Positions 45,172 through 54,900 of a DNA stretch of 64,000 nt are shown one piece after another. Origin of the DNA: Neostapfia colusana (Eukaryota > Streptophyta > Magnoliopsida > Poales > Poaceae); contig JASWHV010000008.1 in the NCBI GenBank assembly GCA_030760725.1, positions 52,055,671-52,119,670 of the forward strand, read 5' to 3'. Under the pieces are notes generated by a model. It was not told the DNA's origin. It saw nothing but the letters and a program-made list of their open reading frames with translations, and ran no database searches. Position 1 is the first letter of the stretch, and each line of letters begins with the position of its first letter. Position numbers and translations under genes: made by a program.

Positions 45172-45942
45172 ATGGTTCGCATGATCCGCACCGCCCGTAA
45201 GTCCACCGGAGGGAGAGTTCCGGTAGTTGCCCTTGCCTTAAGAGAGGAGAACCGTCCGGTAACGTACCACTCCTACGGGTTGGCAGTAGGAGGCTTGTTG
45301 CGCCGTCTACGGTGTATGCTCCACGCTGCCGGCAATACGGGCAAGCTAATCATACACTACAGCTCCACCCGGACCATCCGTGAGAAGTGGGAAGAATGGA
45401 GTTCAGAAATGAGGATTATCCATGAAAATCAGCTACTCAAGATCCACCGCTCTCCAGCTTGTCGGGCGACATAGGTCGATGCTGAGAAGGATGTCACCTG
45501 GGAGGCCATCACCTGCCAGAGTTACATCAACCGTCGCCACCTGGACAGTACTGAGTACATGTATGTCCTCCAGCGCGAGAGTGGCACCGCGGAGTACAAG
45601 TACCCGCTAGTGCAGCAGGGGACTTCCCATGAGCACATGGACCTGTGCTTGGAGGATGCTGCTATGCTCAGCACTCGACTGCAGGAGTGTCAGCAGGAGC
45701 TTCAGGATGTTCGTGACACCCTGAAGGAGACTGAGGCGTTGCTTCGAGCCAGCTTGAGAGCGAGAGAAAGAGGAGATGGGAATGGACTGTGTGTCACCGT
45801 GAATGACACATGGACTCCTGACTCCCCAGACCGCCGGGCAAGCAGGCGTCGCCGCACTTCTCCACCAGCAGCTTCCCCACCCGGAGCGGAATCAGAGGGC
45901 AGCCGCAATAATGAGGATAACCCCGAGGAGCCAGCTCAGTGA
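45172..45942 (+). pseudogene. ORF0 of G2 with H3 tail-like start, one internal stop
   Basis: The start is MVRMIRTARKSTGGRVP, identical in protein to G3 and differing from G1 by one conservative residue after the H3-like block. Within codons 1-14 the differences from G1 are all silent (ATC, GCC, ACC codons). A TAG at 45472-45474 interrupts the frame, which is otherwise open to 45942 with the same coiled-coil and acidic tail. Confidence 0.8.
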
Positions 45943-46272
45943 TACGAGTCGTGTAGAGTCCTTTACCTTAGTTCACCAGGTTATCGAGTAGTCGAGTCAA
46001 TACCTTAGTTAATTGTGTGTTAATGTTTGGTGTGTGACGTGAGTTGTGGAAGGCATGGGCATTTGTCCACAACCTCGTGTTTAGGATGCTTTGCTTTGAT
46101 GTGTGAACCCCTATGAATTAAGAGTGCATTTATTTTCGTGTGAGACGTGACTCCCAAAAATCTACGTAAAACCCTCAGCAAATCTTTAAGGCCTCAAAAG
46201 TTTAAGTTTAAACAAGCAATTTGGGAAGTTAATACGTAATGCTGTAAGTTAACATTTGGTTGATCATGATAG

Positions 46273-47206
46273 ATGGCTGGAAGAGGAAAGGGTCGTGGTG
46301 CCAACCCCACCAACAACAACGATGAGGCCGGCAACCCTCATCTTTCTGGGGGACAAGACAGGGGTGGTCGCCGTGAAGGAGCTGATCCTATCCACCAGAT
46401 GCTTGAAAATCAGAATCAGCTCATCCAGAGCCTACCTCAAGTGGTGGCCAACTTGCACCAAGCTCGACCCCCACAAGCTGCACCACGCCAACCAAGGTTG
46501 AGTGAGTTTCTAGGGACTCAACCTCCAAAGTTTGCAAGTGCTGCTGAACCTCTGGAGGCAGATGACTGGCTAAAGACCATTGAGAGCAAGATGAGGATCA
46601 TACAATGCCAAGGGTATGAGAGGGTGCTGTTTGCCTCTCACCAATTGCATGGACCTGCTGCTGATTGGTGGACCGCTTACGTGGCAGCCCACCATGACCC
46701 CGAGAACATCACTTGGGAAGAGTTCAAGCGCAGTTTCCGCAACCATTACATACCAAGGGGTGAACTCAAAAACAAGAGGAAGGAGTTCTTGGGACTGCAG
46801 CAAGGAAACATGACTGTGAGGGAATACCTCACTAAGTTCACCCAACTATCCCGTTATGCACCCCGGGACATCGAAACTGATGAGCAGAAACAGGACTGTT
46901 TTGTGGAGGGACTTACTATGGAAATGCAGTGTGCAATGTCCTCCAACGAGTATGAAAGCTTCCAAAAGATGGTAGACAGAGCATTTGTCGTGGAGAGGAA
47001 GCTGAAGGCCTTGGAAAATGAAAACAAGAGGAAGGCGGGATGGTGACACCAAGCCTCAGGTAGCAACACACGCCCACGTCTGATGCAGCAACCCGCAGGG
47101 CAGACAAGCCGTGCTGTGGTACCCTACTCAGCACCTAGAGGGTACAACCCGAATTTCAGGCCTCCGTCAGCACCAGCACAGCCGCAGCGTCAGTTTGTAC
47201 AGCATC
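46273..47206 (+). pseudogene. gag: Gag of G2, N-terminal part up to the G3 insertion
   Basis: The ATG is at 46273. The Gag core (ADDWLKTIESKMRIIQCQGY, TWEEFKRSFRNHYIPRGE) is intact to residue 257, where TGA (47044-47046) replaces a Ser codon. The reading continues beyond it to a proline/glutamine-rich part ending at QFVQ, where G3 is inserted. Confidence 0.82.
47202..47206. repeat. Target site duplication of G3, left copy
   Basis: GCATC here and GCAGC at 59871-59875 differ by one base. Related elements read CAGCAGCC here, so the left copy mutated after insertion. Confidence 0.7.
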
Positions 47207-50200
47207 TGTAACACCCCAAAAATCTTGTTAAGACCCTAAATCATGTTAAGAGGGGAATTTAAAAATTTTTGGACGTGTTGCATGTTTTGCAAAAATTCAA
47301 ATTCAAACTGGAATTCAAATTAAACTCAAATCAGAAAAGAAATAGAAAAAAGAAAAAAAGAAAACAGAAAAAAACCGGCCAGTGGGCCGCAACCCACCAG
47401 CCGGCCCAACCAGAACCCGCGCCAGCCCGCAGCCGCGCGCGCCCCTTTCCTCCCACTGACAGGCGGGGCCCGCCAGTTCTTCGTCTACCTCGAGCCCGCG
47501 CCGGACTCTCTCACCCCGAATCCAAACCGATCCGGATTTCTGCGAATCCCAGCCGAATTTTGCTCGGGGGCGACGCGAACTCGATCTAAACCACCCCGCC
47601 GCCCTCCCCCGTCTATAAAAACCCCGGCCTCGTTCTGTTTTTCCCACGCGATCTGCTGTTTTTCCTCCGGTGAGAACCTGAGCCTTCTCCGGCGAATTCT
47701 GACCGATCTACGCTCGGAAATTCCGATCTAACTCCCTGGTCTTGATCCACCGCCTCCGGGGAACCTTGCAGGTGCAGAAAACTCGGTGACTTGCGGTGTA
47801 AACACAGCGCCGACGAGCCTCGCCGTGAATTCACCTCGGACCTCGTCGCCGATCACCTTCCAGGACCTCCGAGCTCAAGAAAACCCCCGAGGTGAGATCC
47901 CCGACCTCTCCTCCACCGATCTATGCCATAAGATCACAGTTCTAGGAAGAATTCTCGAAGATCCGAAAGTCTCCGGCGAGATCGCCGCTTCCCGCCGCCG
48001 TGCGCCGCCGGCAGCGCCGCCCGCTCTCGATCAGAGCGACGTGGCCGCTTTTGCGCCGTTTATTTTAAATCACACGGTAGGGTTTAAATCCCCGCGTACC
48101 GGTTCGACGTTATAATCTCAGCCGTCGGTTTAAAATCGGAGGGTCCACGTCAGCCCCGCGTTATAAAGACTGGAAATCTTACGTGCTACCCCCTGGGGTT
48201 CTCGGGAAATAAGAGCTAGCCCCGGAAACTTCTGATCTAGCCCCTGGAATTTCAGAAAATCATGTAAATTCATTTAAAAATCAGTTTTAGCCCCTGGACT
48301 TAATAAAAATTAGGAAAAACTCCTCTGATAAGTGTAGCTAGATCCCTGGAAATTCTGAAAATAATATTATAGACCCTGTAGTGGGGTGAGTTTACCTTTT
48401 TAGCCCTGTTTAATATTTAATTTGGGAAATTGAATATGTGGCTAGTGTTTAAAATTTAAAAAGTGGGACAAACGTGTTGTCAAAATTAAATTAAAAACTT
48501 TCTCAGTATTTAGAAAACTTTAGAGTGAGATAAAAACATATTTTGGGCTGAAGTGAATCTGTTTAATTAATTATTCACATTTAGGGACACATTTTTAAGT
48601 AAAGAATAGTTTTGGAAAATAGGGAAAATAATTGTAAAATAGTTTACATCAGAGGAAAAGGTCAAAAATATATTAGCAAACATTTTAGATCAGAACCTAT
48701 TCTGTTTAGATGATGTGTCTTGTTATTTTTATAATAAAGTTCACATTTAGGCATAGGAAATAAATATGAAAATATAGCAAATAGTAAATGATAAATGGAG
48801 TTCTAAAATCCAAAGAATTTAGTTTAGGGTTGGTAGAAATTATGAAGACACATATGGAGAAGGAAAATACCTTTCATGCATACTAGGTAGCTAAAAGTTG
48901 TAGTAATTGAATATAAGGAATTTATTTAAATTGGAAACTCATATATATAGTATGTAAGTATAAATGTGAACACAAAAGTAGGAATCATATACATATGATC
49001 AAAAGTGCATGCAAGCCACAAATCAACACACATAGAGTAACCACAACACATATAATGGTGAATGACTTTCATAAATATGAATGTGTGGTTTGTATGAAGT
49101 GGAAGTGTGAAATATGTCTTATGGATTGTTGTTTTTCTTTTGCTATGTGTGATGGTATGATGTAGAACCTGCTCAAGAGCAAGTTATTCCTTTCCAAGAT
49201 CAGGACTACCCATTTCAAGAGCAGCAGGAAGGAGGCAAGTGTCCTTGACCACTTTGATCCTATACTAGGATGTGTAGATAGAATTATTTGCATTGTCAAA
49301 TGAAATATGAAACCCATGCTAGGAAGTTTCCCTAGAATTGCATTACCTTGTTTCCTTGTAGCTTGGGTTGGGATTTATTTTATCATGTCATTTATTATTA
49401 TGCATATGCTTAGCCTTGCTTAGAATGGGATATTTGGGATATGAGATCATCAGTTTATTTTACCATACTCTTGAATGAGATATTGTGAGTTATGTAGAGG
49501 TAGGGATCAAGGCAAGTTGGATGTTTTGGTTGTGTGCTGGGTGCACGAGACTCGGGTTTGTGTTTAGTACTTGCCTGGATCCTAAGGACCGGTTCATGGA
49601 GCATGTAACCTGGCTTTACCGTGCCAACCACATGCTGAGATGGGGCAGCTTCGCCAATTAATTAGGTGTATCCCCGGCGTAGTATGGGTGTGTTGGATGG
49701 TGCGGGGAATAGGTGTCAACTGGACTACCATATGAACCGCAAGGCTCAAGAGGGGGCCACTGCAGCGGGGTTGGAGCCTCTTGTATGCTGTTAGGGGTGA
49801 AACCTCAGTGGGCCCATGCTCATCGGGAATCCCTTTGTAAAGGCTTCGTAGTGATCTCCTGGCTACACACCTAGGAAGTGTGAATGTGGTTCGTAGCCAC
49901 TGGCATAATGGAGGTTCTTTTAGTCCACCCGGCAACGGGGGATGAAATCACTACATGTGGGTACAGTGGTGCAAACTCTGCAGAGTCAAAACTATCATGA
50001 CAGCCGTGCTCACGGTCAAGAGCGGCTTGGACTTATTCATGATTAGAGTATGATGGCCTTGGAGGGTGTGAATGTTAAGCGGGGAGCTTAACATTGGAAA
50101 TGATGTTATGGTTATTTGATTATGATGATGGTATGGGAGATTGGGACCATTTCACCTGTGTAGTAATGTAGGTGCTTAATAAGCTAAGGTAATAGGTATT

Positions 50201-50636
50201 TATGGCATAGTGCTTTAACCATGAGTTCAACCTCCCTTGTTCTAGTCATGCATGACATAATTTTCCCACACTTGCTGAGTACCATCGGTACTCAACCTTG
50301 CATATTTTGCTGGTTTATATTGCTGCTCAGGTCAAGAAAATGAGGTGGTGTATAATGACCAAGACTTCGGACCCGAAGAAGGTTTCTAGGTTCATGGAGA
50401 CCCCCGGGCAACGCCAGTGACGGAGCCCTTAAGAATAATATTCCGCTGCTAGTTTATTTACTTGTGATAAACTTATTATTGTCCATCGAGACATTTACTA
50501 TGTAAGACTTACTTATATTCGACACCTAGCTTGTAATAAATGATGCTTCACTATTTGTCGTCACATGTATGAGAAAATGATCCTGGCATACATGTGATAT
50601 TCACTTGGTTGTTCTTCGGAAAAACCGGGTGTGACA
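47207..50636 (+). repeat. G3 5' LTR
   Basis: TATAAAA is at 47614-47620 and AATAAA at 50535-50540. Splice-like sites: donor CCG|GTGAG 47669/47670, acceptor TTGCAG 47771, donor GAG|GTGAG 47891/47892, acceptor TGTAG 49165, donor GAG|GCAAGT 49234/49235, acceptor GCTCAG 50330. Hairpins are at 49992-50003 and 50277-50293. Confidence 0.9.
47772..50389 (+). other. LTR-resident small spliced coding sequence (G3 5' LTR, best delimited)
   Basis: The candidate exons are 47772-47891, 49166-49234 and 50331-50389 (TAG 50387-50389). All junctions are phase 1, so the frame runs from TFQDLRAQENPR through PAQEQV to NDQDFGPEEGF. The transcription signals around it (TATA and AATAAA) are in the same LTR. No ATG is seen in the first exons of G1 or G3 (G2 has one in frame), so translation of this frame is not established. 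Confidence 0.45.
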
Positions 50637-50640
50637 GAAG

Positions 50641-50653
50641 TGGTATCAGAGCC
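50641..50653 (+). promoter_or_regulatory. Primer-binding site of G3
   Basis: TGGTATCAGAGCC, tRNA-Met type, four bases after the LTR. Confidence 0.85.
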
Positions 50654-50851
50654 AGGTTGCCCGTAGGAACGTGGACCTAGGGAGAAATGGACGTATTTAA
50701 GGGTCCTATGTTCTTAAAAACTATTTTTACAAGGTGTGTGTTGAAAAGTGTTATTTAATGAGTCACTTTCTTCATCTTACCCCAATTTTCATTCAAAATA
50801 GGATTTTTGTTTAAAAGTTTATCTAACCTAAGTTTAAATGCTTTTTGTTAG

Positions 50852-51631
50852 ATGGTTCGCATGATTCGCACCGCTCGCAAGTCCACAGGAGGGAGAGTTC
50901 CCGTAGTTGCCCTTGCCGAGAGAGAGGAGAGCCGTCCGGTGACGTACCTTTCCTACGGATTGGCAGTAGGAGGCTTGTTGCGCCGTCTTCGACGTATGCT
51001 CGAAGCCGCCGACAATACGTGCAAGTTAATCATCCACTATAACTCCACACGGACCATCCGTGAGAAGAGGGAAAAATGGAGTTCAGAGATGAGGATTATA
51101 CACGAAAATCGGCTGCTGAAGATCCACCGCTCTCCAGCTTGTAGAGCGACACATGTCGATGCGGAGAATGATGTCACCTGGGAGGCCATCACCTGCCAGA
51201 GTCACATCTATCGTCGCCACCTGGACAGGACTGAGTACATGTATGTCCTCCAGCGTGAGAGTGGTACCACGGAGTACAAGTACCCGCCGGTGCAGCAAGG
51301 GACTTCCCATGAGCACATAGACTTGTGCTTGGAGGATGCTGCTATGCTCAGCACTCGACTGCAGGAGTGTCAACAAGAGCTTCAGGATGTCCGGGACACC
51401 CTGAGGGAAACGGAGGCGTTGCTGCGAGCCTGCTTATGGGCGAAAGAAAGAGGAGATGGGAGTGAACTGTGTGTCACCGTGAATGATACATGGACTCCTG
51501 ACTCCCCGGATCGCCGAGCGATCAGGCGTCGTCGCACTTCTCCACCAGCAGCCTCCCCACCCAAAGTAGAGTCAGAAGGCAGCCGAAATGATGAGGAAGA
51601 TCCCGAGGAGCCAGCTCAAGAAAACGAGTAG
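50852..51631 (+). CDS. ORF0 of G3 with histone H3 tail-like N-terminus, intact
   Basis: The 259-codon ORF is the same length as in G1. It begins MVRMIRTARKSTGGRVP, with lysine at mature position 9 as in H3. Conserved blocks are VTYLSYGLAVGGLLRRLRRM, TEYMYVLQRESGTTEYKY, a coiled-coil-like helix around residues 165-200, and an acidic end EEPAQENE. CTTTTTGTTAG abuts the ATG. It stands 310 bases upstream of gag in the only intact element of the window. I assign no biochemical activity; it could be a structural partner, or a substrate of H3K9-directed enzymes. Confidence 0.87.
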   Translation: MVRMIRTARKSTGGRVPVVALAEREESRPVTYLSYGLAVGGLLRRLRRMLEAADNTCKLIIHYNSTRTIREKREKWSSEMRIIHENRLLKIHRSPACRATHVDAENDVTWEAITCQSHIYRRHLDRTEYMYVLQRESGTTEYKYPPVQQGTSHEHIDLCLEDAAMLSTRLQECQQELQDVRDTLRETEALLRACLWAKERGDGSELCVTVNDTWTPDSPDRRAIRRRRTSPPAASPPKVESEGSRNDEEDPEEPAQENE

Positions 51632-51941
51632 TGTAGAGACCTTCCCTTAGTTAGCAAGATGTCGAATAGTCGAGTCGTTACGTTAAGTTAATGGTGTGTT
51701 AATGCTTGGTGTGTGACGTGAGTTGTGGAAGCCATGAGCAATTATCCACAGCCTCGTCTTTATATTGTTTTGCTTTGGTGTGTGAACCCACATGAAATAA
51801 TATTGCATTTATTTTTGTGTGAGAAATGAACCCTCAGAAAAAAAAAATATAACAAAGCCTCAACACTTCAAAGTACAAACAAGTGAAAGTAGTAAGATGA
51901 TACTAAATGCTTTCAAAATTAACATTGGTTGATTCTGCCAG

Positions 51942-54900
51942 ATGGCCGGAAGAGGAAAAGGACGTGCCGCCAACCCCGCCAACAACAACGATGAGGCATG
52001 CAACCCTCATCTTTCTGGAGGCCAGGACCGGGGTGGTCGCCGTGAAGGAGTTGATCCCCTCCACCAAATGCTGGAGAATCAAAATCAGCTCATCCAGAAC
52101 TTGACTCAAGTGGTGGCCAACTTGCATCAAGTTCCACCTCCACAAGCTGCACCACGCCAACCCAGGTTGAGTGAGTTTCTAGGAACTCAACCTCCAAAGT
52201 TTGCAAGTGCTGCTGAACCTCTGGAGGCAGATGATTGGCTAAAGACCATTGAAAACAAGATGAGGATCATCCAGTGCCAAGGGTATGAGAGGGTGCTGTT
52301 TGCCTCTCATCAATTGCATGGACCTGCTGCTGATTGGTGGACCGCCTACGTGGCTGCCCATCATGACCCTGAGAACATCACTTGGGAAGAGTTCAAGTGT
52401 AGCTTCCGCAACCATTACATCCCAAGAGGTGAACTCAAAAACAAGAGGAAGGAGTTTTTGGGACTGCAGCAGGGGAACATGTCGGTGAGGGAATACCTCA
52501 CTAAATTTACTCAACTATTCCGTTATGCCCCACGGGACATAGAGACTGATGAGCAGAAACAAGATTGTTTCGTGGAGGGACTTACCGCGGAGATGCAGTG
52601 TGCAATGTCCTCAAATGAGTATGAAAGCTTCCAAAAGATGGTGGACAGAGCGTTTGTGGTGGAAAGGAAACTGAAGGCCTTGGAAAATGAGAATAAGAGG
52701 AAGGCCGGGTGGTCACATCAAGCCTCAGGAAGCAACACCCGCCCACGTCTGATGCAGCAACCTGCAGGGCAGACGAACCGTGCTGCGGTACCCTACTCAG
52801 CACCAAGAGGGTACAACCCGAACTACAGGCCTCCCGCAGCACCCGCACAGCCACAACGTCAGTTTGTACAGCAGCCTCGCCCAGCATATCCACCTCGACC
52901 AGCAGTGCAAGGACCCCCAAACCAACCCCAAGACAACAAAGGCCAGGCACCTAAGATTGGGGTGCAATGTTTTAGCTGTGGTGAAGTGGGGCACTACGCC
53001 CATAAGTGCCCAAAGAAGAAGCCCGCGCAGCCACAACAGCAGAATGTAATGAGAGGACGGGTGAACCACGTCACTATGGAGGAAGCACAAGAGGCAACCG
53101 ACATGGTAGTTGGTAAGTTTCCTGCCAATTTACACCTTGCAACCCTGCTGTTTGATTCTGGTGCTACCCACTCGTTTATTGCTCAAGGGTTTGTTAAGAA
53201 GCATGACCTAGCAACCACACAAATGAACCATATGCTAGCCGTAAACTCTCCAGGTGGAGAAATAAGGACAAGACAAGTGTGTCCCAAAGTGAACCTAGAC
53301 ATTAATGGGGTGGTATTTACTGCTAACCTCATAGTGATAGATTCACAAGGGATAGATATTATCTTGGGTATGGATTGGTTGACAAAACATAAAGGGATCA
53401 TCCATTGTTCGACCAGAATGGTGGAACTAACTCACCCTAGTGGCATAAGAGTAAAGTTCATAACAATACACGAGCCTGGGAGGGACATTAAATTAAATCA
53501 AGTTGAGGTGAAAGTTGAGGAAATCAGGACCATCAGGGAATATCCAGATGTTTTTCCGGAGGAGTTGCCAGGTATGCCTCCCGATCGTGAAGTGGAATTC
53601 GCAATTGAGCTAGTACCTGGAACAGCCCCGATATACAAGAGACCTTATCGGATGGACTCCAAGCAGCTAGAAGAACTCAAGGATCATTTAAGAGAATTGA
53701 CGGAGAAGGGGTATATTCGTCCTAGTTCCTCACCATGGGGAGCTCCGGTGATATTTGTGCCCAAGAAGGACGGAACCCAAAGGTTATGCGTGGATTACCG
53801 TGTCTTGAATGAGGTAACCATCAAGAACAAGTACCCATTACCCCGAATTGAAGACTTGTTTGATCAGTTGAGGGGCGCTTGTGTGTTCTCGAAAATTGAT
53901 CTCAGGTCGGGATACCACCAACTCAAGATAAGGCAAACTGATATTCCCAAGACAGCTTTCGTATCTCGGTACAGACTGTATGAATACACCGTCATTCCTT
54001 TCGGGCTAACTAATGCCCCGGCATACTTCATGTATCTCATGAACAAGGTATTCATGGAATATCTGGACAAATTTGTGGTGGTTTTCATAGATGACATTCT
54101 CGTCTTCTCCAAAGATGAAGAAGAACATGAGAAACATCTAAGGTTGGTGTTGCAGAGGCTAAGAGAACACCAACTATATGCCAAGTTGAGCAAGTGTGAG
54201 TTTTGGCTGAAGAGAGTTCCCTTCTTAGGATATATAATCTCGGAGGGAGGAATCTCCGTGGATCCTGCCAAAATCGAGGATATACAGAAGTGGAAGACCC
54301 CTGAAAATGTCGGGGAAGTTCGAAGCTTCTTGGGATTGGCTGGATACTACCGACGGTTTATTGAGGGATTCTCCAAGATCTCGAGACCTCTCACCAAACT
54401 GTTGGAGAAGGGAATCACATTCACTTGGACGCCACAGTGCGAGACGAGTTTTCAGGAGCTAAAGAAAAGATTGACAACAGCCCCAGTGTTGGTTATGCCA
54501 GATATGCAGAAGAATTTCACAGTGTACTGCGATGCCTCTGGAAATGGGTTGGGATGTGTTCTCATGCAAGAAAGGCATGTCGTGGCATATGCATCCCGGC
54601 AGCTTCGAAAGCACGAGAAAAACTATCCTACACATGACTTAGAACTAGCCGCAGTGGTACACGCGTTGAAAATTTGGCGGCACTATTTGATGGGGAAGAG
54701 GACCGAGATATATACGGATCATAAGAGTTTGAAGTACATTTTCACACAGCCAGACCTCAACCTCAGACAAAGGAGATGGTTAGAGCTAATCAATGACTTT
54801 GATGTGGGCATCAACTATCATCCCGTGAAAGCAAACGTCGTGGCCGATGCTTTGAGTCGGAAAGTGCAGGTCAATAAGTTGAGCTTGAAGGACATGCCTG

